Assembly (NCBI GenBank): GCA_027625915.1
Contig: JANTQA010000045.1
Coordinates: forward strand, 2,976,001 to 3,040,000
From: Anaeramoeba flamelloides
Lineage: Eukaryota > Metamonada > Anaeramoebidae
Direction of reading: 5' to 3'
Length of the DNA stretch: 64,000 nucleotides
Both the position numbers and the translations under genes were made by a program. How positions within the stretch are numbered: position 1 is the first letter of the stretch; each line of letters begins with the position of its first letter. The notes beneath the pieces were generated by a model, which saw nothing but the letters and a program-made list of their open reading frames with translations, ran no database searches and was not told the origin of the DNA. This document shows positions 46,801 through 57,805 of the stretch, in pieces.

Positions 46801-49616
46801 TTGAGTTGTTCAAAATAGAAGAACTTAAATAAAATTCCGTTGATCGTATCTAACCATTTGATCGATCAATATACCTAATAGAATTTCAACAAATTTACTA
46901 AATACATTTTTTTGTTTAGCCCTTCTCCAAAATTAATAACACACTCTCGATTCATTTGTATTGATAATTATTTATTTTTTGTTTTGTGGGTATTGTAAAT
47001 TATAAATAATTGGTATGATTTCAAGTAGTTAGTGGTTACAATATAGAAATATTTCCTATAGAATTTATTTAATAATATTTTTTTTATCCAAAATTAAATT
47101 TTTGGTGTGTTGAAAATTTTAAATTGGAGTTTATATTAAATTGAATTATTTTATACGATTGCAGGTGATTTTGAGTTATGAAGTAAAAAAATAAATAGTA
47201 ATATATTTAATTGATTTATTATTCATTTTTCAAAATAATTTAAAAGTGTTTTCCTGGTTCGTAATAAAATAATTATTTTTGTTTTTTAAATCATTTATCC
47301 AGGGTTATTTTTCCTTTGTAATATTTGATATCAATAAATGAAAAATATCTTTTTGTAAAATTAAAATTTAGAATTAGGCTATAATTATCTATCTATCTCT
47401 AATACTATAATTTTTTTATATTTTCTCTATTTCTCTTTTTGTTTCTTACTTTTGATCTTCTTTTTTTTTTCTTTTTTTAAAATTAGAAAAAAAGAACTCT
47501 ATAGGATCAGTCTAGCTACCTTTTTGTTAGTATACAATTTATAAACAAAAGCTGGTAAAAAGTACATGTTTAACTTTATTAAATATCTAAAAATATCTTT
47601 TTCTAAAAATATCAACGAGCTTTTAAAAATATTTTAAATAAGCTAAATACATATTTTAACGACTGAATTGTTAAAAAAAAAATTACAGAATAATGAAGAG
47701 AAACATTTGTAGAACGCACCTCCTAATTTAAAAAAAAATTATTAGAGTTCATGATCATTATACTTTTTGTTCTTACAATAATATTAACAGTAATAAATTA
47801 TAAAAGCGTTTATTAATTATTTTATGGAAAACTTCTTATCTCCATTTTCAAAAATATTTTTGAATCAAAATTTTTAAAAGAGTGTGCCCAATTAACTATT
47901 GCACAATACCTTTAATTATTAGATTTGAAATCAAAATTTTCTTTTTATTTGGTAATAAAATTTTCCAGTTTCTTTTCATTCTTTGTTAGAAGTTTAAATC
48001 TCGCAACTATAATTTTTTTTCGAGGTAGTTTGTTACAACCAATTGTTACAGACGTTCCAACCCTAACATGAAAATTTATAAGACATTTGAATTTGTTTTT
48101 CTCTTATAAAATTTTATCATATAACAAAAAGTAATGGGGTTTTAAAAGTTAATGTTAATTCACTTTAAAATTTAAAATTGAATCCAAAAAATTTAAGTTA
48201 TCCATTTTTTTGGTTTTTGGAATTGACAAACAAATTCTTTAAAAAAGCATAAATTAATTTGGATCTTCAATTTCCAAAATTGTTAAAATCTCAGGTTTTT
48301 ACAAGTTAAAAATCAATGATCGAGAAAAACTTTCAAATTTCTGTGATTTCGGTGATTTCTTTGTTTTCTGTAATTTCTTATTCTTTTGAAAAAATTTTTT
48401 CTTTTTTTTGTTTGTTACAAAAAAAATTATTCTCTCTTTATGTAACAAAAATTGATATTATTGACGTTACGATAGGAAGAAATTGAATTTTCTATTTCAA
48501 AAAAGGCAAAATTAAAAGATACAATGATCCTATACGTGTTAGAAAATATATGCAGTAGGGTTGCAAATTGTCAAAATATTTTAGAATTAATATTCCAGTA
48601 ATTTTGAAAAAAGTGAGTAACATGAGGTTTAAAAAGGACTACTAGAACGAACAATTTCACATTTTTATAGAGTGAATCAAATGGTTTGAAACAAGCTTTG
48701 GGTTTTGACATTTGTAAAATGTCTTTACCTTTAATTTTTGGTTTTTAAATGGAAGTGTCTGTAAGTGTTTAAATTTTAGAAACTGTCAAAGTCAATTTGA
48801 TATCAAATTAGAAAAAAAAAAAAGTGAAACAAGAGAGAATTCAAATTCTAAATAAGGTGTAAAAAATTGGAAACTATATGCCGAAAAGAGAAAAAAAGAA
48901 GAAATGGATTTCTATACTTGTATAGTTAGTCTTCGAGTTGCTATTTCTGGGTGTTTTAATTTTAGTGTTGTTCTAAAATGGCTTGTCGAAAGATACGTTT
49001 GATCCTTGACTTTCTTCCCAAAGCTGCCAGTTGTAAAAGTTTTTCCTATTTTGCTACCTCCGTTTTCTTCTTCGTTTTCTAAATTGTTCTGAGGAAGAGA
49101 TCCAACAACAAACCTGAGTCGGGGATCCGTTAAATTACATTCTTTGATCTGTTAGTTATTTCAAAAAAGAAAAGAAAAAAAAAAATGAATAAAAAAAAAA
49201 AAAAAATTAAATAAAAATAAAAATAAAAATAAAAAAGGGAAAAACAAGAAAAAAATTTTGAGGGAAACTGACTTTAATTTCTGTAATAATGACTTGGAAC
49301 TCTTTTGGTATTTCAGCAAGTAACTTAAATTTATTTAAAGATTTTTCAAGTTTTTTTGTTTGTTTCAAGTTTTTTTTTATAATTAGAGGATCATCTGACT
49401 TTTCATTTATTTCTTCAGATCCTTCTTCTGAATCTTCAAGTTCTATTTTTTTCTTAAGTTCGTCGTCGCTTGACTCTTGTTTTTTTATAATTTCTTCTGT
49501 TCGAGGTGAAAAATAAAATAAAGAAAAGAAACAAATTTTAAACAAGAAAAAGTAAAAAGTCTTGAGATATGCTTTGAATTGGAAATTATCCGAAAGGAAG
49601 ATGTGTTACCTGTCAT
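43036..49616 (-). CDS. C2 / transglutaminase-like protein of the CEP76-CC2D2A type, four exons
   Basis: Reading leftward, exons 49616-49610 (only 7 nt, 'atgacag'), 49496-49273, 49148-48918 and 45771-43036 join in frame to 1065 aa. Introns are 113, 124 and 3,146 bp with GT-AG borders. The first C2 domain spans three exons (~70-185: 'FQVIITEIKIKECNLTDPRL', then 'LKHPEIATRRLTIQFVEGG', then 'GSTQVSLAEI'); a second C2-like fold follows, and a clear C2 at ~370-470 ('TKTIRETLNPDYKQTLWFPL', 'FDENQDGDNFLGNCTFQL'). A transglutaminase-like core (~640-715: 'EEHIVLQVNLLLGMGCDAYL', 'HYWTMVREDD') and the C-terminal block ending 'VCSCWVFVACLI' match CEP76/CC2D2A, which act at centrioles and the ciliary transition zone. 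Between them lie (EK)n and poly-Glu tracts; the tail is Lys-rich. Membership is firm at superfamily level, not subfamily. The 7-nt first exon is the weakest part. Confidence 0.8.
43952..44030. repeat. Hexanucleotide repeat (ccttttn) encoding Glu-Lys
   Basis: About 13 perfect copies of 'ccttttn'-type unit 'ccttttc cttttc' (6-bp unit ccttttt-less form 'ttttcc'), read on the minus strand as alternating Glu-Lys codons inside the C2/transglutaminase-like gene. Its perfection suggests recent slippage expansion. A poly-Glu (ttc)n tract lies beside it at about 43830-43876. Confidence 0.85.
45945..46040 (+). repeat. Short dispersed repeat 'gaaaggagtaat', copy 3 (in intron)
   Basis: It matches 29077-29165 most closely ('atttatttatttagagaaag', 'gagtaattattgaaaattta', then 'aaaataattaaaatatta'). 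It lies within the 3,146-bp intron of the C2/transglutaminase-like gene. Confidence 0.6.
46697..47132 (-). mobile_element. Family B element copy 3 (diverged, in intron)
   Basis: Diverged copy in the same orientation as 8141-8676. Shared landmarks are 'aaaatagaagaacttaaata', 'ccatttgatcgatcaatata' and the end 'tttggtgtgttgaaaatttt'. It is shorter because the left end (the TIR side near 8141) is missing. It is older than copies 1 and 2 judging by the number of differences. Confidence 0.7.
48049..48510. mobile_element. Family C element (in intron), inverted relative to the 17018-18288 cluster
   Basis: The left end 'cagacgttccaaccctaaca' follows TA. The next bases, 'tgaaaatttataagacat', also match those after the left end at 17089. 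The interior 48210-48510 is the reverse complement of 17330-17640. The far end is not recognisable. It lies in the large intron of the C2/transglutaminase-like gene. Confidence 0.6.
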
Positions 49617-49825
49617 TAATTCTCGGTAGTAATAAAAAAGAAAAAAAGCAAAAAAAAAATGATAGCATTTTCATCAATTTTCAGATTAGCAATATTTCTT
49701 GTTTTTTTCCACAATTAAACAAGTAAAGCTGGTTTGGAATCATTGTTTTCTTTAGTATTTGATTTTTCTACAACTATAAAATAATTTCCCTTCTAATTTC
49801 CTGATAAAACGATGGAAAAAAATAC
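49617..49825. other. 5' flank of the C2/transglutaminase-like gene
   Basis: Probable promoter-side DNA of the minus-strand gene whose start codon is the complement of 49614-49616. No motif can be named. Confidence 0.3.
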
Positions 49826-50080
49826 TACTATTTAGATATTAATAAAAGAAAATTTTCGATTTCAATTCCCAAAATGAAACACTTAATTATTACTGCTACA
49901 ATCAAATTAGCAGAGTAAAAATTTTGTTTCACAATTCAATAAGGAAGTTTAATTTATGTCTAGAAATATCATTTCTCAATGATACTGTAAAGATCTTTGG
50001 ATTTTCTTCAACTTATAATGTGGTAAAATATTTAGGAATGTGAACTAAAAATTTTCATTTTTTAATTGGAAAATAAGAGT
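49826..50080. mobile_element. TIR element, family D copy 1
   Basis: Similar over its whole length, in the same orientation, to 62146-62396. Shared blocks are 'ctacaatcaaattagcagag', 'agatctttggattttcttca' and 'aactaaaaattttcattttt'. The left end is degraded here; the right end reads 'aattggaaaataagagta'. Confidence 0.7.
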
Positions 50081-51670
50081 AACAAAAAGTAATTAAAATT
50101 TGGTGTGAAGTGTAAACACTTTATTCTGAAAGAATTTATTCCAATAGTAACAAAATAAATAATCATGCCAAAAACAACAAGAGACTGTTGAAAAAATTGT
50201 ATTATTGGTATTTGAATATTAAATGGGAAAAAATTTCTATTTCCCTTTTCCTGTTTTCTGATATAAAAAGAGTTTTCAAAGAAGTAGACTGCAATTTGTG
50301 GCTCACTTTCCAAAAGTAAATTTGAAAATGAACTGAAAATTATTCCCATTTAATATTGAAATAACAGTATTTTTGAAAATAAGGCTATGATTATAAAGAC
50401 GACTTTCCAGACAGGCAAAGTCTTTAAGTTATTGTGTTATTTCGACTTCACTTCTCAAAATGAATTTTCGTTTTAAAGAAATTAATCAAAAAATTACAAA
50501 CATCAAAGTTAAAATCAAAAACTTTTTCATCAAATAGAATCTTTTAAGGAAAAAATATAAAAATAAATGACATTAAGGGATTTCCGATCACCAGCTTAAA
50601 TTTTAAAACATTTTAAACTTGTAAAAGTAACTATAAAATATATTTAGAACAGCTTGGGAAATTATATTGTGTTTATACATTTGAAATAGAAATTATGATA
50701 ATATAATAATTAAATTATCTAATTTTGACACATTTCATAAAAAAAGACAAAATTCTGATAATTGCTGGCTCAGTGATAATTCCATATTTTTTTATAAAAT
50801 AAATTCTCAGTGGCTAAATTTAATTACGATTATAGAACTCTTTCAAGACATTTATTACCCACAATTTCATGATTTTCAATTAACATCTTCTTCCTTATCC
50901 ATGAAGATTTTTCTGAAATAAATTTAGATTGATACTTCACTACAAGGAAAAAATAAATCCTAAAAATTAAAATTAGCCAAAGCTACAGATTATATCCCAG
51001 TTATACATCTTGAATAATTTTTTTTTTCAAAGTTATGATAATTTTGTGTAATTAAGCAAAGATAGATATTAAAATCATTAAGATTCAAATACCCCCCTTT
51101 TTTTAAAAATCACAGATTTTTGAAAAAAATTCTATTTTTGAAGTCTTTTATTTTTTTTGGTAAAATGACAATGGATGAATTTAGATTGAATATTAAGTAA
51201 AAAAAAGAATAAATACTAAAACAACTTGTAGAAAAAAACAGGAATATATATGAAAATTCAGACATGAAAAAAAATAAATAAAAAGATAGAAAATATTTCA
51301 TAATCCGAAAAATAATTAGTTTTTAATTTAATTTATTTATATCTTTTCAAAGAAATATTTGATTTTAATATTAAATTGAAAAAATACAATTCCTTTTCTA
51401 CCATTAAATCAATAAATTAAATAAATCTCACAACTACATCAAAGAAAAAATTCAAAAATTTTACAATTAAAAATGAAATAAATATTACTAATCACTTTCA
51501 TTTTTTTATTTTTTTTGCAATTTCGATTAATATCTAATAAATTTGTAAACCTTTTTGGAAATTGTTATGTTTAATAATGTTTATTATATAAGTTTATTTT
51601 AAAAATACAAAATTTAGAAAATTTTTTTAAAAAAAAAAATACTAGATATGTTTTAAGAGATTAATGGATA
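50081..51670. other. Spacer without recognisable gene
   Basis: A/T-rich. The reverse-strand frames 50062-50349 and 51110-51301 are hydrophobic or Phe-rich without a family match; the first overlaps the right end of a MITE. Nothing else seen. Confidence 0.45.
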
Positions 51671-51871
51671 CAGTCGGTTTCACTTTTAAGGCACAAACTT
51701 TCAACGAAATTTAAGCCACAAAAAAAATCTCAAATTAAGGTACAAAATTTGTAATTTTTTTTCTTTTACAATTTATTTTTACTAGAATTTGAATTTTGTG
51801 CTTTAATTTGGGATTTTTTTTTATGTATTAAATTGTGTTGAAAGTTTGTGCCTTAAAAGTGGAACTGACTG
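51671..51871. mobile_element. TA-flanked palindromic MITE, family A copy 3 (best ends)
   Basis: It starts 'cagtcggtttcacttttaag' and ends 'ccttaaaagtggaactgact' then g, with TA immediately on both sides. The arms mirror each other for ~80 bp. This copy shows the family termini most cleanly. Confidence 0.85.
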
Positions 51872-54089
51872 TAATAAAATTTATAAGAAGATACTGGTTT
51901 ATCAGTAAAGTCTCAAAATAATAATTTTCTGTTTTTAGACAAGCCAATACCTTTCTACCATTTTAAATATTATGTACGTTAAATAATTATCACTTTAATG
52001 TGTTTCGATGATGTCGAATATGTTATTCAGTCCAAAATATGTTTTTTCTTTCAAATTAAACATAATTTTGATTTTAAAATTATTTCTTTTTTTGTCTTTT
52101 TTGTTTTGTTTTCATTTCCCTTTTTCCAGTTACTAATCTGTTTTATTAGATCTGAAAAAAAAGAATTTATGGTTGATAGAAGGTAATTCTGATAAATGTT
52201 GTCTATTTCATCAAAGCAACGAAAAAAAAAAAAAATAAATAAAAAAAAAAATTATTTTTAAATAACATTTCCAAATATTTTCAAAACAATATACCAAAAT
52301 AGTAATTATTATGAATAGTAAATTTAAAAAAATGAAAAAATTTTGTTGAATTTCTATTTATTAATTTTTTAAATAATTTTGGATAAAAATAAAGAAATAA
52401 TATTTTTCATTTTAATAAAATAAATCCCTTATAGTATTTTTTGATATTGGGAATCTTTTTTTTTTTCAAATCGAATTTTGTGGAGAAAAAGTTCAAATTT
52501 AAAATAAAATGTAAAATATTTTAATATTTATTTAATAATAATAGTATATATTAAGATTTATGGCAAATTATGGAGATTTTTTTATCTTGAATAATTCAAT
52601 TTATTTTATAAATATTATTATTTTTTATCCTTTGATTTTTTTTTTTTTTGAAAATTATCATTTGAATGATAATTTTATCTAAAAATGTTACACTAAATAA
52701 AATATTAAATACGTTTTTTACCACAATAACATGGTTTTTCATCATATATAAAAATTGACTTTGTATTATAAACTTTATTTATGAAATTGAAAAACCAATT
52801 TAGAATCAATATTTATTGGAAAAAAAATTGTTTTATTAGATATTTTCAACTTTTTAGATTTTTTTAATTATTTTTTTCATAGCTAAAAATTCTTTTTATT
52901 GGGTGTGAAGTGTTAGAAAGGTTATTTATTAAGTTTTTATTACTAATGTAGGAATTCTTAATCAAACGGGTATGTTTAACTTTTAAATAAAAAAAGAATA
53001 AACAAATGTAAAAATATTAGGTGTTGAAATAAATGAGATCAAAAAGAAATCACAAAAATTTAAAGAAAGATCTACAAATTATCCTAAAAATATCAATTAA
53101 TAATCAAAAATTCCTAAATATTAATGAAATTAAATACAAATAGAAAAAAAAAATTAGAACATCTAAATGGTAAAAAAAAAATTGAAAAAAAAAGTTTAAA
53201 ACAATTCCCAATCTGAAAAAAAAATAATTTCTTAAAAAATATTAATATTTGTATGATTGAAATTTCGGAAGGGTCAAATGTCTTGAATTTAGAAAAAAAT
53301 GTAATCTTTCATTAAAATGCTAATTTGAGTTAATTTAATCGATCATTTATTTGTTTATGTGCAATCTGCCTTTGGCAATGTAAAGATTTTGAAAAATCCA
53401 CAGACAAAAATCAAGAAAAAGATGAATAAAAATAATAAGATAATTAAAACTTTGAAATCTCAAAAATTTTTCAAGAGAGAAACTTTGAAATCAATATTTT
53501 TTATTCAAAATTATAATTCACAATAATTAAAAGTGGAAATTGAGTGCCAGGTGTTTGTTTTTTTTTTTCTAAAAGTTTCCTCGTTTCTGAGGGTTGATTT
53601 TTGGAGATCGATTGTATAGCACCTAAGATTGTATTTTATCCAAAGTAAGTTCTTATATAAATTTCTAAACTTTTTTTTTCTATTTATAGGAGATTTTTCA
53701 CACAATAATTACTTGAAACTTAACCAGGTTGTTTCTTCATTTTAAAATATTAAAGAGTTTCAAACAATCTATAAAAATACAACCAGCTACAGTGGGGAGT
53801 GAGTGAACCATGTGACAAACAGAATTTTTATTAATTTTTCTTTATTTTGATTAAGAATTTCAAATTTTTTTTGGGAATCGAATAAAATGTTTCCTCATAT
53901 GATATTCTTTAAAATCCAAAAAAAAAAACAAAAAATTACAGTATTTCGGGCCATCTTTGAATTCGTTAACTTATAAAGTTATTGTGTTGGTTTGTAGATT
54001 ACATTCCAACACCCATACAGCATAAAATTAGGATATTCCTTAATCTTGAAAAAAATTAAAACTGTTTATCATTTTTCAATTTGAAATTA
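51872..54089. other. Spacer without recognisable gene
   Basis: A/T-rich. The phrase 'gttgatttttggagatc' near 53594 repeats one at 19622. The short frame 51998-52186 is mostly Phe/Ile and not credible; 53511-53705 (reverse) is unsupported. Confidence 0.5.
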
Positions 54090-54565
54090 CTGTAGTCAAA
54101 ATAAAGCGTGCAAAAATTATTATGCGTTTTTCAAAATAAAAAGTGTGTTTTTTTGTTAAAGAAGACCTATACATTAACCGATGAAAAAAACCAATAATAA
54201 ATCCTAATAAATATGATACTTTTTTCTTAAAGTTCTATTATTTAAAAAGAAATTCAAAAAATGAAGGATCAAATTGGAAAATTTATCTCAAAAAATAGAG
54301 TTAATTTTTTCATAAAATTTTAAAAATAAATATCAAAAAAAAATCCAAAAAAATTGATAATATTATGGAAAATTTTAAACAAATCGTTTCCTAATTTAAA
54401 TTTTACTGAAAATATCCAGGAATTGACTTTCAAAATTGATTTGAACTTAGGGAACACTATTTGTCAGTAAATTGGATGTTGCATTGGAACAAGAAGAAAA
54501 AAAAGCACGGATTATATTTTGAAACATCGATTAAAGTCGTTGTGCACGTATTATTTTGATCACTG
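54090..54565. mobile_element. TA-flanked TIR element, family E copy 2
   Basis: The left end 'ctgtagtcaaaataaagcgt' and the right-end complement 'cagtgatcaaaataatacgt' are inverted repeats with TA on both sides. It is the reverse complement of 41005-41475. The termini resemble Tc1/mariner-type ends. Non-coding. Confidence 0.8.
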
Positions 54566-55031
54566 TATTCCTTTCATTTTGTATTCCTCGTAAACTCAAC
54601 AAATTACCTAATATATCAAAAAAAAAAAAAAGTGCCACACAAATAAATAGATTCTCAATTTACTAATTACTATTTCTTTGAAAGAGAAAAAAAGTTAAGT
54701 AACTTTTTTCTCCATTTATTTTGGAAATATTCATGAACCAATTGGAAAAAATATTATTCAACTTCAATAAGAGTATACCTGAATTTTTAGATCAAGTAAG
54801 CTTTGATCCTAACCCCTTAAAAAAAGGAAATATCGATTTAAAATAAAAAAACATTTCTTCAATAATATTCATAAAATCCATTCTTTGAGAACAGTTTTTT
54901 CCCGAATCAAAAAACTCAACAAACGTACTGGAGAAATAAAGTAAATCAACACAAAAAGAAAAAATTTTGCTTTTTTTATTTTTTTCTTTTTTTCCTTTTA
55001 CTTTTATTTCTTTTTCTAAACTTAACGAAAA
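54566..55031. other. 5' flank of the calreticulin-type gene
   Basis: The last ~70 bp are pyrimidine-rich ('tttttcttttttccttttac') and run directly into 'cgaaaaatg'. The presumed promoter cannot be resolved. The reverse frame 54792-55040 is a by-product. Confidence 0.4.
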
Positions 55032-56405
55032 ATGAAACAATTCTTATTTTTTGTTGTCTTAACATTAGTCGTTGTTGCCTTTTGCGAAGAAGAAGCAGAG
55101 GCACCTGTTGTCAAAATGGATCACAAGGGAATTGCTGAGAAAGCACAAAAAAGCTTTTTCTCTTTAACTTCCTTTTCTGCATCTGACAAGCTCCCAAAGG
55201 AATGGGTTGTTACCAAAAACAAGGACTACAAAGGCGAATGGAAAGTCGAAGCCGGTTCGAACGCTAACGGAATTGAAGGAGACCGAATCCTCATTGCACA
55301 AAACGAAGCAAGGAAGCATGGAATCTCCACCAAATTTGACAAGGCCTTCGAAACAACAGAGGGTGGTTTGTTGATCCAGTACGAGACAAGGTTCAACAAG
55401 CAATTGACATGTGCAGGCTCCTATCTCAAATTACTTCAAGATTTTAAACCAAATAAATTCAGCGGCGATGACAATTATGTTGTCATGTTTGGACCCGACA
55501 AGTGTGGAGGCACAAACAAGGTGCATTTCATTTACAAGAAATTAAACCCAAAAACAGAGGAATGGGAAGAGCACGCCTTGAAGAACCCACCAAGCATCAA
55601 AAACGATGTTGAGCCACATGTCTACACATTAGTTGTCGACAAGGAAAACAAATTCGAATTGTTCGTTGACGGAGAATCTAAATCAAAGGGAGACTTAGTT
55701 GAAGACTTTGACGGATGGCAAGAAGAAGAAATTGACGATCCAGAAGACAAAAAACCAGAAGACTGGGTTGACGAGCCAATGATGGAGGATCCAGAAGATG
55801 AAAAGCCAGAAGACTGGGTCGAAGAAGAAATGATTGAAGACGAAAACGCAGAAGAACCAGAAGACTGGGATGAAGACGAAGACGGTGAGTGGGAAAGACC
55901 AATGATCGCAAACCCAGATTACAAAGGTGACTGGAAGCCAAAGAAGATTGATAACCCTGAATACAAAGGAGAATGGGCACCAAAGAAAATTAAAAACGAG
56001 GCTTACTATGTTGACGAAAACCCTTGGAAACTATCAAAAATCTTTGGTGTAGGTATCGAAATCTGGACAATGGACGCTGGTCTTGGATTTGATAATATCA
56101 TCGTTGGAGACGCTACTTCCAAAGACGCCGCTCTTGAATATATTGAAAAAACTTGGAAAGTTAGAAAAGAAGCACAAAAGGATTATAAGGAGTGGGAAGA
56201 AGAACAAGCCAAAACTGAAACAGAATCCGATTCCGAATCAGACTCTGAATCTGAATCTGACTCAGAAAGTGAAAGTGAAAGTGAAAGTGAAAGCGAAAGT
56301 GAAAGCGAAAGTGAAAGCGAAAGTGAAAGCGAAAGTGAAAGCGAAACAGAATCCGAAACTGAAGAAGAAGTAGAAGAAGAAAAACCAGAAAAAAAGGAAT
56401 TGTAA
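55032..56405 (+). CDS. CALR: Soluble calnexin/calreticulin-family ER lectin chaperone
   Basis: 457 aa, no intron. The product should bind monoglucosylated N-glycans and calcium in the ER lumen. Visible parts: signal peptide 1-18 (cleavage near FC/EEE); lectin domain ~40-215 with 'EGGLLIQYETRFNKQLTCAG' and 'VVMFGPDKCGG' (Cys127 and Cys158 match the conserved disulfide spacing); P-domain ~232-320 with three type-1 repeats (PEDKKPEDWVDE, PEDEKPEDWVEE, then AEEPEDWDED) and three type-2 units (NPDYKGDW, NPEYKGEW, then a variant NEAYYVDE); the returning lectin strand 'GVGIEIWTMDAGLGFDNIIV'; and an acidic Ser-Glu tail ending KKEL, a KDEL-type retention signal. There is no transmembrane segment. Some lectin motifs are closer to calnexin, but the 3x3 P-domain and the retention signal are calreticulin-like. 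Codons are less A/T-rich than elsewhere, as expected for high expression. Confidence 0.93.
   Translation: MKQFLFFVVLTLVVVAFCEEEAEAPVVKMDHKGIAEKAQKSFFSLTSFSASDKLPKEWVVTKNKDYKGEWKVEAGSNANGIEGDRILIAQNEARKHGISTKFDKAFETTEGGLLIQYETRFNKQLTCAGSYLKLLQDFKPNKFSGDDNYVVMFGPDKCGGTNKVHFIYKKLNPKTEEWEEHALKNPPSIKNDVEPHVYTLVVDKENKFELFVDGESKSKGDLVEDFDGWQEEEIDDPEDKKPEDWVDEPMMEDPEDEKPEDWVEEEMIEDENAEEPEDWDEDEDGEWERPMIANPDYKGDWKPKKIDNPEYKGEWAPKKIKNEAYYVDENPWKLSKIFGVGIEIWTMDAGLGFDNIIVGDATSKDAALEYIEKTWKVRKEAQKDYKEWEEEQAKTETESDSESDSESESDSESESESESESESESESESESESESESETESETEEEVEEEKPEKKEL
56215..56350. repeat. Ser-Glu coding repeat
   Basis: The second half is a near-perfect 12-bp repeat, gaaagtgaaagc, encoding (ES)n in the C-terminal tail of the ER chaperone. 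The first half mixes tca and gat codons for Ser-Asp-Ser-Glu. Probably length-variable; the acidic side chains would bind calcium. Confidence 0.85.
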
Positions 56406-56759
56406 ACTATTAAATTAAATGAAAAAATTGGTTTTAAAATCAAGTGATGTTTAATTTTTTTTAATTTCTAACAAGTTAGTTATCCTGAAAAATAAATTAT
56501 TTACATTTATACCTACCTTATTTATATAAATTTTTCTCTTAATATAATCGATCTTAAATTGATAATAATAAAATATAGTACTACAGTTTAATATTTATTT
56601 CAGTATAAGTAGTTTTTTTTTTTTTTTTATTATTATTTTTTATTTATTGATTATCACTCATTATTTGGAACCGAAAAATAATTTTAAGGGATTATATAGA
56701 AATGTTAAAAGTATTCGAATTAAAAATAATTTGAGGGTTTGTTGATTTTTTCTTGTAAT
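56406..56759. other. 3' flank of the chaperone gene
   Basis: An AATAAA lies at about 56489. The rest is A/T-rich with a T run at about 56612-56629. Nothing else seen. Confidence 0.45.
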
Positions 56760-57430
56760 TATTTAATAAATCTATCAATCTTAGTGATTTTTCATTACTA
56801 TTGTCCAACTTTCTAATGTTATTGACAGTGGTTTTGTATGATTTTATCCAATCTTTGTTCAAGAAAATTTTTCAATTTCGAGAAAAAGAAGAAAAAAAAA
56901 GTGATAAATATAAAAAAAAAGAAAAAAAGAATAAGAGAATTTTGATCTTTATTTATGATATTTTTTTCTTTTTATTTTTTTTACCTTTTTTGAGTTTTCT
57001 TTTTTCTTTTTTTTGTTTTTCTTGTTTTCTTATATATTTTTTTAAAAAATTAAATTTGTAAAAAAAATGCTTGAAACCCCGAATTAACTTTAAGATAAGT
57101 AAATTTTTGTAATCTCATCCAAAACTGATAAACTTGCTTTTATCAAATCTTATTGGCGGTATTTTTAATCTTTCCAAAGAAATTGGGGATTTTTGTATGA
57201 GACGTTTCAAGGAAAGTTACACAAAAATTATTGTATCATTTTATTTTTTTCTGAATTTTAGAATTTGTTCGGGTTTTTCTTTTTTGAATAATGATACAAT
57301 CCTAAAATTAATTATTTTGATTATTGTTAAACGGTATAAGTTTGGTTAATTCTTAAATGGGTGTGAATTTTTCATTTTTTCTGGGCTGCTTTTAGTGAAA
57401 TGGGGTTTATCTATTTATATATAGATAAAA
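56760..57430. repeat. Diverged dispersed repeat, copy 3
   Basis: 'ctttctaatgttattgacag' (56809) resembles 22050, and 57195-57430 resembles 22395-22650, in the same order. The open frames at 56801-57061 and 57134-57349 fall within it; the second reads 'MRRFKESYTKIIVSF', faintly like 'RRSNEKYTKFF' in the other copy. A decayed coding origin is possible but not shown. Confidence 0.35.
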
Positions 57431-57805
57431 TTATTATATAATAAAGTAAAAAAAGGGTTTTTATAATTTTTTCCGTTTTTCCCTTAACTAAATGTTCTTT
57501 ATCTTCGAAACAGGATTAAATAAATAAAAGAAAAAAAAAAAAAAAGGGGGGGCAAGTTATTGCTTGTGATTACTCGGATACCACAATATGAAATTATTGA
57601 TAACTTTTAAATAAAAATGAAAAAATAATGGATAAAAATTATTAAAAGTTTGAAAGCAAATCAGATCAAAAAAGAAAAAAGAAAAAATTAAAATTAAATA
57701 ACAAAATCGCTGATGCTATTCCAAGGTCAATTATCAGCTTACATTAAATTAATAACAAAGTAGTGTATTTCTGATACTGTGTAATCTTAATTAAAGACAG
57801 TGTTA
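57431..57805. other. Spacer with A run and G run
   Basis: A long A tract followed by seven G (about 57528-57552) is unusual here. 'gatgctattccaaggtcaat' at about 57712 is a weak match to family C ends. No gene. Confidence 0.4.

Noticed and set aside
52000-52186. Short hydrophobic frame
   Set aside because: Mostly Phe/Ile from T runs, no splice partner or family.
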